64,000 bases of DNA, taken from Streptomyces leeuwenhoekii (GTDB taxonomy: Bacteria; Actinomycetota; Actinomycetes; Streptomycetales; Streptomycetaceae). The notes beneath the pieces are model-generated. The model was not told where the DNA came from and ran no database searches. It worked only from the letters and a program-made list of their open reading frames with translations. Positions 28,847-39,558 of the stretch are shown here, in pieces. The stretch spans positions 7,454,001 to 7,518,000 of the forward strand of contig NZ_LN831790.1 in NCBI RefSeq assembly GCF_001013905.1, read 5' to 3'. How positions within the stretch are numbered: position 1 is the first letter of the stretch; every line of letters begins with the position of its first letter. Both the position numbers and the translations under genes were made by a program.

Positions 28847-29788
28847 GTGGAGCTGCGGCAGTTGCGATACTTCATGGTGGTGGCCGAGGAAGGCGGTTTC
28901 AGCCGGGCGGCCGAGCGGTTGCACATCGTGCAGTCCGCGGTCAGCCAGCAGATACGCGCCCTGGAACGGGACCTGGGGATCGTGCTGTTCGACCGATCGT
29001 CCCGGCGGGTGCGTCTGTCGTCCGCCGGGGAGCGCCTGCTGCCCGAGGCTCGCGCTGTCCTCGCCGCCGCCGACCGCGCCCGCGAGGTGGCCGCCGATAT
29101 CGTCGCGGGCGCCGAGGGCGTCCTGCGGATGGGTACCGTCCAGGCCCCCGGGGACCGGCTGTACCGTGCGCTGGCCGGATTCGCGGCCCTCGCGCCGCGC
29201 GTGCGGGTGCGGCTCATGAAGCTTCCGCCGGCGGAACGGCTCGCGGCTGCCCGCGCGGGCCTGCTGGACGCCGTGCTCGTACGCGCCCTGCCGCCGGGCC
29301 GGGTCGCGGGCCTGGAGGCGATCCCCGTGTGGACCGATCCGCTGTACGTCGCACTGCCCGCCGCCCATCCCCTGGCGGGCGAGCCGGAGCCGAGCCTGCG
29401 GCAGCTCGCCGAGCTGCCGCTGCGGCTCGCGCCGCGTGACCGCAACCCGCCGTTCCACGACCTGATCACCGGAGCACTCCGGGCGGCCGGTGCCGAGCCG
29501 CCGCCCGCGGCACCGTTCACCAGCCTCCAGGCGACCCTCGCGGAGATCGGCGCCGGCCCGCCGTCGTGGACCGTTTTCTACGAGGTGTCGGGACTTCCTC
29601 CGGCACCGGGGGTCGTCTACCGCCCCCTTGCCGGACTGACTGTCACCACCTCGCTCGCCTTCCCCAGCGGCCCGCCCTCCCCGGTCCTGCGGCATCTGCT
29701 CACGGCGCTCGGCGACGGCACCACCGGGAAGGCGGGGGCCACCCCGGCTTCCGACGAGGGCCCGGGTGAACGGACTGGTTCCGGGTGA
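28847..29788 (+). CDS. LysR-family transcriptional regulator
   Basis: A 313-residue LysR protein: VELRQLRYFMVVAEEGGFSRAAERLHIVQSAVSQQIRALERDLGIVLFDRSSRRVRLSSAGERLL is a complete winged helix with linker, followed by the two-lobed effector domain. GTG 28847 has AGAAGGGGA upstream and gives the normal short N-terminus, so the longer frame upstream is not needed. The 218-bp region shared with the cupin gene should hold its operator (T-N11-A type); no single copy stood out. Confidence 0.9.
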   Translation: MELRQLRYFMVVAEEGGFSRAAERLHIVQSAVSQQIRALERDLGIVLFDRSSRRVRLSSAGERLLPEARAVLAAADRAREVAADIVAGAEGVLRMGTVQAPGDRLYRALAGFAALAPRVRVRLMKLPPAERLAAARAGLLDAVLVRALPPGRVAGLEAIPVWTDPLYVALPAAHPLAGEPEPSLRQLAELPLRLAPRDRNPPFHDLITGALRAAGAEPPPAAPFTSLQATLAEIGAGPPSWTVFYEVSGLPPAPGVVYRPLAGLTVTTSLAFPSGPPSPVLRHLLTALGDGTTGKAGATPASDEGPGERTGSG

Positions 29789-29904
29789 AGGGGCACTGCC
29801 TCAGGCACGGCCCGCTGTTCCGGACCACCCCGCCCGCAGCAGCGACCCCATCGCGTTGACCGTGCCGAAGATCCGCGTCACCAATCTCTCAGGAAAACAC
29901 ACGT

Positions 29905-29942
29905 GGTGCCGCGGCAGGCAACGTCTGCCCTGTCGCGGCACC
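29905..29942. terminator. hairpin next to left inverted repeat
   Basis: GGTGCCGCG (29905-29913) pairs perfectly with CGCGGCACC (29934-29942), with an inner GCAG/CTGC stem. It lies 116 bp after the LysR stop and directly abuts the left 29-bp repeat of the element. It may terminate lysR or be an end structure. Confidence 0.45.
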
Positions 29943-29971
29943 AGGGCGCGTATCGGGTCGTGATCAATGAG
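29943..29971 (+). repeat. left terminal inverted repeat
   Basis: 29 bases starting AGGGCGCGTATCGGGTC and ending CAATGAG; it matches the reverse complement of 32129-32157 at 27 positions. The mismatches are at positions 5 and 22. Confidence 0.75.
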
Positions 29972-30120
29972 CGATCGCAGCTTGCGGGGCGGGTGCCCGT
30001 CTGAGGTACGGGGCCCGGCGATCTGCGGCTGCGCCGTGTGGGCGCGGGTGACCGGAAGCAATGCCGGAGGCAGGCAGCGGGGCCCGGGGACCCCGGCCGC
30101 GTGCCCGCTGGGGCGGTGTG

Positions 30121-30699
30121 TCAGATCATGGCGAGCCGGTCCACCAGCAGCTCCACCCTGCGCTCGGTGTCCTCCGGCGGGAGCCGTCCCGCCCGGGTCA
30201 GGGTCGCCAGTCCGTGCAGGGCCGCCCAGAACACCTCGGTGAACAGTGCGGGGTGGACGCCTCCCCCGGCGACCTCGCCGAGGTTCTCCAGCAGCGCGGC
30301 GAAGGCGTCCTTCAGAGGCTCCGGGGTGTCCTCGTTCGCGAACGCCAGACCGCCGTCGAGCTGGAACATGGCGTCGTAGACCGCCGGGTTGCGTTCGGCG
30401 AAGTCGAGGTAGGCGCGCGCGAGGGCGGTGACCCGGGTGCGGGGGCCGTCTGCGGCGGAGGTCGCGGCCCGCACCGCCGCTGCCATCTCGGTGGCGCCTT
30501 CGAGGGCGACGGCGCCGATGATCTCGCGTTTGCCGCGGAAGTGGCTGTAGAGGACGGGCTGGCTGTATTCGATGCGTTCGGCGAGCCGGCGGGTGGTGAC
30601 CGCGTCCCAGCCCTGCTGCTCGGCGAGTTCGCGGGCTGTCGCCACGATGAGGCGTTCGCGCTCCGCTCGTTCGCGCTGCTTGCGTTCCTGTACCGACAT
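30121..30699 (-). CDS. TetR/AcrR-family repressor
   Basis: A 192-residue regulator. The N-terminal helix-turn-helix is RLIVATARELAEQQGWDAVTTRRLAERIEYSQPVLYSHFRGKREI; the C-terminal all-helical part belongs to the WHG/TetR_C group. It is divergent from the DUF1772 gene with several CTAGC-based palindromes between, so it almost certainly represses that gene and itself. It lies inside the IR-bounded segment. Confidence 0.92.
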   Translation of the reverse strand: MSVQERKQRERAERERLIVATARELAEQQGWDAVTTRRLAERIEYSQPVLYSHFRGKREIIGAVALEGATEMAAAVRAATSAADGPRTRVTALARAYLDFAERNPAVYDAMFQLDGGLAFANEDTPEPLKDAFAALLENLGEVAGGGVHPALFTEVFWAALHGLATLTRAGRLPPEDTERRVELLVDRLAMI

Positions 30700-30708
30700 G
30701 GCTTGATC

Positions 30709-30772
30709 CTAGCAGTGCTAGACAATCGAGCGGCAGCAGCACTAGCGTTGCCTCATCAGCTAGCAACGCTAG
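30709..30772. promoter_or_regulatory. TetR operator array
   Basis: CTAGCAGTGCTAG (30709-30721) is a perfect 6-1-6 palindrome. CTAGCGTTGC (30742-30751) is the exact inverse of GCAACGCTAG (30763-30772). CTAGCAACGCTAG (30760-30772) is itself a 5-3-5 palindrome. Together they offer at least three half-site pairs between the divergent TetR and DUF1772 starts. Confidence 0.75.
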
Positions 30773-30790
30773 ATTCCAGGAGGGGTCACC

Positions 30791-31237
30791 ATGCTCAACG
30801 CACTCGAGGTGTTCACCACTGTGGTCGTCGGCGTGATGGTGGGGGTGGAGTTCTCCGTCGCTTTCGTCATCAACCCGATCCTCAACGCCCTCCCGGAGGA
30901 CAGCGGCCAGCTCGGCCGCGCCCACGGGGGCCGGATGCTCGGCGCCGTGATGCCGGTCTGGTACATCACCTCGCTCATCCTCGTCGCGGTCTGGGCCATC
31001 GCCGGATGGCACAACCACGGCACCGGCCTCGTCGTCACCGCCGGCGCGCTGCTGATCCTCAGCGTGATCATGTCGCTTCTGCTGCTCGTCCCGATCAACA
31101 ACCGTGGCAAGACGTGGACCCCCGAGAACCGGCCCGCCGACTGGAAGGAGCAGATGAACCGCTGGGACCGCTTCCACTACGTCCGCGTCGCCGCCATCAT
31201 CGCCGCCTTCGCCCTGCTGGTCGCCGCCCTCGCCTGA
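30791..31237 (+). CDS. DUF1772 membrane protein
   Basis: A 148-residue protein with four hydrophobic segments, the anthrone-oxygenase/DUF1772 layout. Recognisable blocks are EFSVAFVINPILNALP, a middle VVTAGALLILSVIMSLLLLVPINNRGKTW, and ENRPADWKEQMNRWDRFHYVRVAAIIAAFALL; the NRW-R-H-R block is the family signature. The function in bacteria is not known; fungal relatives oxygenate anthrones. The ATG at 30791 follows CCAGGAGGGG. TetR-DUF1772 pairs are common in Streptomyces and respond to unknown small molecules. Confidence 0.88.
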   Translation: MLNALEVFTTVVVGVMVGVEFSVAFVINPILNALPEDSGQLGRAHGGRMLGAVMPVWYITSLILVAVWAIAGWHNHGTGLVVTAGALLILSVIMSLLLLVPINNRGKTWTPENRPADWKEQMNRWDRFHYVRVAAIIAAFALLVAALA

Positions 31238-31309
31238 GCCCGCGGACCGACACCGCGCTGGTGGCGCACGATCCCCACTCCCTGGGCGGCAGCGGGCCAC
31301 CGAAATTCC

Positions 31310-32082
31310 GACATCCGGGAATGCAGCTGCTGAGAGCCCGCAACTGCGATCCCAGGTTGGCGCGGTTGGCGCGGGACGAGTGCGCCTTATCCCCGGCGAC
31401 CGCGTCCGGCCTGGTGCGAGGCCGCCCCACTGGGCCGCGGACCCGGATCTTCCCCAGCACCGGGATGAACTGTGGGCTGTCGGCCGCCTGTCCCGCGGTC
31501 AGGACGAACGCCAACGGCCGGCACTTGCGGTCGGCGGCGAGATGGACCTTTGACGTCCACCCGCCCCGTGAGCGCCCCAGCAGAGCGGCCTTCAGCAGCC
31601 GGACCCTGCGCCGGCGCCGGACGCGTCCCCGCTTGTCCCGATCGGGATCGGCACCACCGTCCTGCCCGCTTCGTCCCTCGGGACCGCCCCCTTCGACCTG
31701 GCCTCCTCCTCTTCGGCGGCAGCCTTCTCCAAAGCGGTGAGCACGTCCTGGCTCGTGTCCATCCCGGTGGCATCCTGATGGGCCCGGATGGTGGTGGAGT
31801 CGATAGTGACCAGCGACAGATCCCCCTCACCCCGCTTGGCGGCTTCCGCAATCAGGCCCTCCAACAGGGCCTCGAACACGCCGGCGTCACGCCACTGCCG
31901 GAAACCATTGGACACCGTCGACCAGGCACCGATTCCTGCGGCATCTGCCCGCCGGTCCTGAACCGCCACACCACGCCCTCGAACCGCTGGCGCAACCGCT
32001 CGGGGCACGAGCCATACTCGCCGATCGGCAGGTACGGCTCGATGAACTCCCACTCCACATCGGTCAGCTGCGCACGCGTCAC
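31310..32082 (-). pseudogene. frameshifted, truncated IS5-family DDE transposase
   Basis: Three pieces in different frames of the minus strand add up to the first two-thirds of an IS5/IS427-type transposase. Piece one: LTDVEWEFIEPYLPIGEYG, RLRQRFEGVVWRFRTGGQ. Piece two: FRQWRDAGVFEALLEGLIAE, LVTIDSTTIRAHQDATGMD (first catalytic Asp), VLTALEKAAAEEEEARSKGA. Piece three: HLAADRKCRPLAFVLTAGQA, DAVAGDKAHSSRANRANL (second Asp). A few codons near QMPQE are missing, and the reading stops before the catalytic Glu. At least two frameshifts; not functional. The GTG start at 32082 lies 47 bp inside the right repeat. Confidence 0.85.
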
Positions 32083-32128
32083 GCAAGACGATCTACCGGA
32101 TCGAAGATCAGCACGAGGGGAGAACCCA

Positions 32129-32157
32129 CTCATTGCTCACGACCCGATACGCACCCT
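32129..32157 (-). repeat. right terminal inverted repeat
   Basis: 29 bases which, read on the minus strand, start AGGGTGCGTATCGGGTC. They match the left repeat at 27 of 29 positions. The last two bases overlap the stop codon of the PP2C gene. Confidence 0.75.
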
Positions 32158-34234
32158 AGGCCGGATGCGTGGCCCGCGCGATGAGCAGGGCCACGTCGTC
32201 GGCGTTCTCCGGTTCGTGCAGGGTGCGCAGGAGGAGGTCGCACACCTCCTCCAGGGGGCGCTCGGGGCCCTCCAGCGCGGACAGCAGGGCGTCCAGCCGT
32301 TCGTCGAGCGGGTGCCTGCGCGTCTCCACCAGTCCGTCGGTGTAGAACACGAGCAGATCGCCGGGCTCCAGATCGACCGTGGTGGTGGTGAAGGGGACGC
32401 CCCCGACCCCCAGGGGCACCCCGGTCGGCACGTTCAGCAGCGCAGGGGGGTGCCCGGCACGGACCCGGACCGGCGGCAGGTGCCCGGCGTTGGCGATCCG
32501 GCACTGGCGCCGGTGGGGGTCGTGGACGGCGTAGACGCAGGTGGCGATGGCCTGGTCCAGGCCGGAGGCGGTGCGGTCGAGGTGCTCGAGCAGCAGCGCC
32601 GGGTCCAGGTCGAGGGAGGCCAGGGTGTTGGTCGCGGTGCGCAGCCGCCCCATCGAGGCCGCCGCCGTGATGCCGCTGCCCATCACGTCGCCCACCACCA
32701 GCGCGGTCTTGCATCCCTCCAGCGGGATCACGTCGAACCAGTCGCCGCCGACCTCGCTGGTCGCCTCCGCGGGCTGGTAGCGGGAGGCCACCTCCAGGCC
32801 GCCCGTCACCGACGGCACGCTCGGCAGCAGGCTGCGCTGGAGGGTCAGGGCGGTGTCGCGGGCGTTCTGGTACCAGCGGGCGTTGTCGATCTGCACCGCC
32901 GCCCGGGCGGCCAGCTCCCGGGCCAGCAGCAGGTCGTCCTCGCCGAAGGGAAGCGGATTGCGGGTCCGCTTCAGATCCAGCGCGCCCAGCACCTCGCCGC
33001 GCGCGATCAGCGGCACGGCCAGATACGAGTGGACGCCCGCCCGGCGCAGCAGCTCGGCCGCCTCGGGGGAGCGGGCGATCCGCAGCAGGTCCGCCTCGCC
33101 CACCCGCGGCACCATCACCGGGTTCCCGGTGCGCACGCACTCGGTGACGAGGCGGTCGGGGGCGTACCGGGCCACCTGCCCGGGAGGGTCGGCAGCCCGC
33201 AGGGCGTCGGGGGCGTCGTCGGCCTGCACCGCCAGGGCGCGGATCCTCGCGGGCTCGGCCGGGGCCAGGGCGCTGCGCCGGCCCTTCACCACCGCCTCCA
33301 GCAGGTCCACGGCCGCCACGTCGGCGAGCTCGGGCACCGCCACGTCGGCCAGCTCGTGCGCGGTGCGGTCCAGCTCCAGGGTGGTGCCGATGCGGGCGGA
33401 GGCGTCGGCGATCACGGCCAGGCGGCGCCGCGCCGCCTCCGCCTCGACCCCGGCCCGGTACTGCTCGGTGACGTCCACCACCGACAGGGCCACGCCCAGC
33501 ACCGACCCGTGGGCGTCCTCCAGCCGGTACAGCGACACCGACCAGGCGTGGTCGTGATCCGGATCGGCGGGGGTCCGGCCGTGGGCGGGCAGGTCGACGA
33601 CCGGCCGTCCGGTGTCCCGGACCGCGCGCGCCGCGGACTCCAGGGCGTCGGCGTCCAGCCGGGGCAGCACCTCGCGGATCCGGCGGCCGATGTGCTCCGC
33701 GGCCGGCCTGCCGCCGATCTGTTCCAGAGCCGGGTTGACGGAAACGTAACGCAGATCGGTGTCCAGCACCGCCAGGCCGATCGGGGACTGCTCGATCACC
33801 CGGGACGACAGCGCCACGTCCCGCTCCAGCTGCCGCACCGTCGCCTGGTCGGCGGCGAGCCCCAGCGCGTAGACGTCCCCCCGGTCGTCCAGCAGCCGCA
33901 TGTTGCGGAACTCCACGAGCCGGGTCGTGCCGTCCTTGCGGCGGATCGGGAACGCCCCGGCCCAGCTCCGCCCGGTCTCCATCACGTCGGCGAACAGCTT
34001 CACCACCAGATCGAAGTGCTGCTCGTGGACCATGATCCGGGCGGCGTACCGTCCCAGCGCCTCCCGCGCCGGGTAACCGAACAGCTCCTCGGCCTGCGGG
34101 CTCCACAGCACGATCCGGCCCTGGGCGTCCAGCACCACCGAGGCCACGCCCAGCACGTCGAGCAGCCCGCTCGGCCCCACCGGCCCGCGCGGCGGTTCCT
34201 CGCCCTCGACCACGGGGGTCCCGGCTGCGCTCAT
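32156..34234 (-). CDS. PAS-PAS-GAF-PP2C (SpoIIE/RsbU-type) phosphatase
   Basis: A 692-residue soluble multi-domain sensor phosphatase. Two PAS domains (about 20-130, with VVLDAQGRIVLWSPQAEELFGYP, and 140-260, with VIEQSPIGLAVLDTDLRYVSVNPALEQIGG) are followed by a GAF domain (265-455) and a PP2C/SpoIIE domain (470-690). The phosphatase core shows ASRYQPAEATSEVGGDWFDVIPL, VVGDVMGSGITAAASMGRLRT, LLVFYTDGLVETR and ENADDVALLIARA with the metal-binding Asp residues. Such proteins act on anti-sigma-factor antagonists in partner-switching control. The stop codon is shared with the end of the IS repeat, so the last residues may have been changed by insertion. ATG 34234 was chosen; an in-frame GTG lies at 34267. 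Confidence 0.92.
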   Translation of the reverse strand: MSAAGTPVVEGEEPPRGPVGPSGLLDVLGVASVVLDAQGRIVLWSPQAEELFGYPAREALGRYAARIMVHEQHFDLVVKLFADVMETGRSWAGAFPIRRKDGTTRLVEFRNMRLLDDRGDVYALGLAADQATVRQLERDVALSSRVIEQSPIGLAVLDTDLRYVSVNPALEQIGGRPAAEHIGRRIREVLPRLDADALESAARAVRDTGRPVVDLPAHGRTPADPDHDHAWSVSLYRLEDAHGSVLGVALSVVDVTEQYRAGVEAEAARRRLAVIADASARIGTTLELDRTAHELADVAVPELADVAAVDLLEAVVKGRRSALAPAEPARIRALAVQADDAPDALRAADPPGQVARYAPDRLVTECVRTGNPVMVPRVGEADLLRIARSPEAAELLRRAGVHSYLAVPLIARGEVLGALDLKRTRNPLPFGEDDLLLARELAARAAVQIDNARWYQNARDTALTLQRSLLPSVPSVTGGLEVASRYQPAEATSEVGGDWFDVIPLEGCKTALVVGDVMGSGITAAASMGRLRTATNTLASLDLDPALLLEHLDRTASGLDQAIATCVYAVHDPHRRQCRIANAGHLPPVRVRAGHPPALLNVPTGVPLGVGGVPFTTTTVDLEPGDLLVFYTDGLVETRRHPLDERLDALLSALEGPERPLEEVCDLLLRTLHEPENADDVALLIARATHPA

Positions 34235-34556
34235 CCCATGCCCCGCCTTCGCCGTTCCACGTGGCACGCCTTCCCGATGCCGATTCCCTTGTTCTACCGC
34301 GTATCACCGCGTACCGGATCGTTTCCCGCGGGTCGCGCGGTCTTCTTCCACCTTCCCCCACTGCCCGCCCGGGCGCCCGCGAAGGCGCCGGGTGGGCCGG
34401 GCGGGCCCGCGTGTCCCGCAGCGGCATCCGCGGCCCGCGCCGGTAGTGCTCCGCCGAAGGTGGTGCTTTTCTAGGGATATGCGCGCGATGTCCGGCGCGG
34501 TGCCGGCAGGGCGGCCCTCCGCGGGCCGTGCCGCGGCCACGAGAGGAGCGATCACG

Positions 34557-34928
34557 ATGGACGGCGAGCGATCCCACCCGGAGTCCGTCTCGGTGGAGCT
34601 GAGCGGATGCAGCAAGGAGGACGCCCGGACGGTGTTCGACGCCCTGTGCGCCTGCTTCTCCTCCGACCGGTGCGAGGACGACGTGCTCAAGGAGTACCAC
34701 GCGGTGCGCCCCACCGTGTGGCTCGGCACCTTCGACGTCGCCGACGCCCACCAGGGCGGGCGCGGTCCGGCCCGGCTGCGGGCCTCCGTGGAGGCCGACG
34801 CGCAGGGCGGCTACTGGGCGATCGAACGGTTCCGCGCCACCCTGGACTCCCTGTTCACCGTGCGCGACCTGTGCGGTTCCTCCGGTGACCAGGAGCGGGA
34901 GCTGCACGTACGGCTGGAGAGCCGGTAG
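34557..34928 (+). CDS. small hypothetical protein
   Basis: A 123-residue acidic protein of unknown function, read from an ATG with GAGAGGAGCG just upstream. It has the look of an alpha/beta domain: SVSVELSGCSKEDARTVFDAL, then CACFSSDRCEDDVLKEYHAVRP, VWLGTFDVADA and a C-terminal part RDLCGSSGDQERELHVRL. Four cysteines are spread through it. It is divergent from the PP2C gene and not in an operon with the reductase downstream. I do not recognise a family; small actinobacterial proteins of this kind are widespread. Confidence 0.7.
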   Translation: MDGERSHPESVSVELSGCSKEDARTVFDALCACFSSDRCEDDVLKEYHAVRPTVWLGTFDVADAHQGGRGPARLRASVEADAQGGYWAIERFRATLDSLFTVRDLCGSSGDQERELHVRLESR

Positions 34929-34997
34929 CGGCGTGACCGGGTGACGGGGCGGAGCTGGGCTCCGCCCCGGTGGGGAGAACGTGCGCACCGCCACTTA

Positions 34998-35011
34998 TGC
35001 AACTAGTTGCA
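34998..35011. promoter_or_regulatory. 14-bp palindromic operator before the dienoyl-CoA reductase
   Basis: TGCAACTAGTTGCA is a perfect palindrome 56 bp upstream of the reductase ATG, in an AT-rich island. The PadR gene that ends this operon is the likely source of the binding protein. Confidence 0.6.
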
Positions 35012-35033
35012 AAAAGCGGCGGGGGTCCTCTAG

Positions 35034-37082
<2,049 letters not shown>

Positions 37083-37110
37083 GCGCCGGGACCGTCCCTA
37101 GGATGGCGTC

Positions 37111-37662
37111 ATGTCACTCCCGCACGCGATCCTCACCGCCCTGCTCGAGAAGCCGTCGTCGGGGCTGGAGCTGACCCGCCGGTTCGACAAGTCGATCGGC
37201 TACTTCTGGTCGGCGACGCACCAGCAGATCTATCGCGAGCTGGGGAAGCTGGAGGCCGACGGCCTGATCCGCGCCCTGCCGGCCGAGCAGCCGGCCCGTG
37301 GGCAGAAGAAGAGCTACGAGGTCCTGCCCGCGGGCCGCGACGAACTGGCCCGCTGGACCGCCGCCGCCCAGGACCCCAGGCCCATGCGCGACCCGCTCCC
37401 GCTGCGTCTGCGGGCCGCCGCGGTCGTCGGCACCACGGGCCTGGAGGCCGACCTGCGGCGCCATCTGGAGTTGCACGAGCGCCAGTTGGCCGAGTACCGG
37501 GAGATCGAGAAGCGGGACTTTCCGCCCGGCAAGGACGGCACCGAGGACCGGCTGCGGCACCTGGTGCTCCGGGCGGGCATCGACCTGGAGACGTTCTGGA
37601 CGCAGTGGCTGCGCCACGCGCTGGCGGAGTTCGCCGACCTGCCCGGCCGCGGTCCGGCCTGA
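37111..37662 (+). CDS. PadR-family regulator
   Basis: A 183-residue regulator with the PadR winged helix (HAILTALLEKPSSGLELTRRFDKSIGYFWSATHQQIYRELGKLEADGLIRAL, then GQKKSYEVLPAGRDELARW) and the C-terminal Vir_act_alpha-type coiled helices (LRAAAVVG, RRHLELHERQLAEYREIEK). The WSATHQQIYRELGKLE stretch is typical of PadR-s2. It follows the reductase by 28 bp and probably controls it through the palindrome at 34998. Confidence 0.92.
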   Translation: MSLPHAILTALLEKPSSGLELTRRFDKSIGYFWSATHQQIYRELGKLEADGLIRALPAEQPARGQKKSYEVLPAGRDELARWTAAAQDPRPMRDPLPLRLRAAAVVGTTGLEADLRRHLELHERQLAEYREIEKRDFPPGKDGTEDRLRHLVLRAGIDLETFWTQWLRHALAEFADLPGRGPA

Positions 37663-37708
37663 GGACGCGCCGCGGGCACAGGCGGGCGGCGCGGCACCCC
37701 GGCGGCCC

Positions 37709-38260
37709 TCAGAAGCGGTACGGCTTGGCGCGGCGGCGCAGGAACCAGACCGCGGCGATGACCCCCGACCCGGCCAGCGCGCCGCCGGCCACGAGGGTGA
37801 CGGTGCCGTAGTCCCGCACCGCCCCGCCCACGCCGCCGAGGACGCCGCGCGACGGCGAGGCCGTGACGGCCGGGACCGCCGACCGGGTGGCGGACGGGGA
37901 GGGCGCGGGGGCGACGATGACGGTCTGGGTGCCGGCGGTGTCGTTGTTCGAGCACAGGACGATGACCGTATAGGTGCCCGGGGTCACGCTCGACCACGCG
38001 GCGGACTGTGCGGCGGCGGTCCCCGACAGCGCCACCTGCCGCCCCTGGGCGAAACTCGTCTGCCTGCTGTCGAGCAGCGACGCGGTGCCCCAACTGCCGT
38101 TGATCCGGCCGCAGGCGCTCGTCGTGACGGAGACCATCGAACCGCTCGTGCTCACGGAGATCCCGGAGACCGCCGAAACCGGCCCCGCGGCCAGGGCGAG
38201 GGGCAGCGCGGCGGCTGCCACGGCCGGACCCCAGCGGAGGAGTGACGGGGAGATGCGCAT
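37709..38260 (-). CDS. secreted, C-terminally anchored protein of unknown function
   Basis: A 183-residue protein: signal peptide (AVAAAALPLALAAGPVSA), an Ig-like beta domain of about 85 residues (SGISVSTSGSMVSVTTSACG, TPGTYTVIVLCSNNDTAGTQTVIVAP) with two cysteines, a Pro/Ser/Thr spacer (PAPSPSATRSAVPAVTASP), and a C-terminal membrane segment (GTVTLVAGGALAGSGVIAAVWFL) ending in RRRAKPYRF. The order fits a surface-exposed, membrane-anchored protein. No LPXTG sorting signal is present. Function unknown. Confidence 0.8.
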   Translation of the reverse strand: MRISPSLLRWGPAVAAAALPLALAAGPVSAVSGISVSTSGSMVSVTTSACGRINGSWGTASLLDSRQTSFAQGRQVALSGTAAAQSAAWSSVTPGTYTVIVLCSNNDTAGTQTVIVAPAPSPSATRSAVPAVTASPSRGVLGGVGGAVRDYGTVTLVAGGALAGSGVIAAVWFLRRRAKPYRF

Positions 38261-38425
38261 GTGGACTGCCTGCCCTCCGGCGGCACGGCCGGCGGTACGT
38301 CCCTTGCGCCGCCGATCGGGGAACGCCCGTGCTGCCTCACATGCAGCCAACAGGGCCGCGACCGCGCCCGCATGCCGGGCGCCCCCGCCCAGGTGACGGA
38401 CCGGCCCCACCGGCGGGCGGCGTCC

Positions 38426-39478
38426 TCACCGGCTGCCGCCCGTCGTCACCGTCCGCTCCGCCGAGAAGCCGCCCCAGGTGCCGTCGGGCAGCTTGGCCCG
38501 CAGCCGCACCCGGTGCGTGACACCGGCCTGCTGTCCGGCGTAGAAGCTGTACTCCGCCCGGTCGCGCGGGGCCTTGCCGCCGAACACCAGCGAGGTGGCG
38601 GCCCGTCCGTCGAGGTGGATCTGGTACTCGGTGACCAGGCCGTCCGTGCGCGGCGGGGTCCAGACGAGGTCGATGTGGTACGCGCCGTCGGCCCGGTGGC
38701 TGCTCGCCCGCAGGCCGGTCGGGGCGGTGGCCCGTCCGTCGTCGGTCCCGGGCGTGGTGAGGCGGACGGCGGGGCCGGCGGGGGAGAGGTTGTCGGCCGC
38801 GTCGCGGGCCCGGACGGTGAAGGAGTAACGGGTGCCGGGCCGCAGCCCCGTCACGACGGCCGCCCGCTGGCCGCCGCCCACGCTGTGGATCTTGGTGCCG
38901 CCCTGGTAGACGTCGTACGACGTCACGCCCCGGTCGTCCCGCGCCGCCGACCAGGAGAGCTGGACGACCCGGCCGCCGGCCGCCCGGCCGGTGACCCGCT
39001 CCGGACGCGTCGGCGCCGAGCGGTCGGCCGCGACCGCCGCGGGCGTCGTGGCCCGCACCTCGCGGCTGCTCGGCCCGAGCCGCCCCTCGGCGTCCCGGGC
39101 CCGCACCGTGAAGACGTACCCGGTCGACGGCCGCAGCCGGGTCACGTCCACCATGCGCGCCGAACCGGCCACCTCCGTCACCTTCGCGCGGCCGCGGTAC
39201 ACCTCGTAGCGCTCGGCCCCGGCGACGGCGTTCCACATCACGTGCACACTGGTCGCGCTGCCCGCCTCGGCGGTGACGCCCGTCGGCGCCCCCGGCAGCC
39301 GGCCGCCCGGCTCGCCGGCGCCCGCGCCCCAGCCGCAGGATGCCACCAGCGCGAGCGCCGAGCAGAGCAGGGCGCAGCGACGCCAGGTCGCGGCGGGAGC
39401 CGACGGCGAGGAGGAGCCGTCGGCGGCCTCCCGGGCGGCGGGAACTTCGAGAACGTCATCGGCGGATACGCCTCGCAC
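38426..39478 (-). CDS. lipoprotein with three fibronectin type III domains
   Basis: A 350-residue exported protein. After a long N-region (about 35 residues) the hydrophobic stretch CALLCSALALVASC ends in a lipobox-like LVASC, so it may be a lipoprotein. Three fibronectin-III repeats follow, at about 63-150, 160-245 and 250-345, each with the APTGVTAEAGS/SYDVYQGGTKI/RLRPGTRYSFTVRARDAADN pattern. Such domains in actinomycetes are usually spacers of chitinases and cellulases, but here no catalytic domain is attached. GTG 39478 has GGGAGG six bases upstream. Function unknown, likely cell-surface binding. Confidence 0.83.
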   Translation of the reverse strand: MRGVSADDVLEVPAAREAADGSSSPSAPAATWRRCALLCSALALVASCGWGAGAGEPGGRLPGAPTGVTAEAGSATSVHVMWNAVAGAERYEVYRGRAKVTEVAGSARMVDVTRLRPSTGYVFTVRARDAEGRLGPSSREVRATTPAAVAADRSAPTRPERVTGRAAGGRVVQLSWSAARDDRGVTSYDVYQGGTKIHSVGGGQRAAVVTGLRPGTRYSFTVRARDAADNLSPAGPAVRLTTPGTDDGRATAPTGLRASSHRADGAYHIDLVWTPPRTDGLVTEYQIHLDGRAATSLVFGGKAPRDRAEYSFYAGQQAGVTHRVRLRAKLPDGTWGGFSAERTVTTGGSR

Positions 39479-39558
39479 GGCAGCCCTCCCGGAACGGCGC
39501 GACGGCAATGGTCCGGACCAATATGACGGTGTTGGCGCGATCACATCAAGGGGGCGCC

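Larger units (their letters stand above)
29943..32157. mobile_element. 2.2-kb segment bounded by 29-bp inverted repeats: degenerate IS5-type element with TetR/DUF1772 inside
   Basis: The first and last 29 bases are inverted copies of each other with two mismatches (27 of 29 match). Both begin AGGG and read GCGTATCGGGTCGTGA internally. Next to the right repeat is a transposase gene reading inward, broken by frameshifts and lacking its last third. The rest holds a TetR gene, its operators and a DUF1772 gene. The transposase start is at the expected distance from the right repeat, so both ends are probably true IS ends. Either the pair is cargo, or it replaced the 3' part of the IS. I found no clear target duplication. 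Confidence 0.6.

Noticed and set aside
29940..32160. Target-site duplication of the IR-bounded segment
   Set aside because: Flanking bases (CACC before, AGGCC after) do not form a convincing direct repeat.
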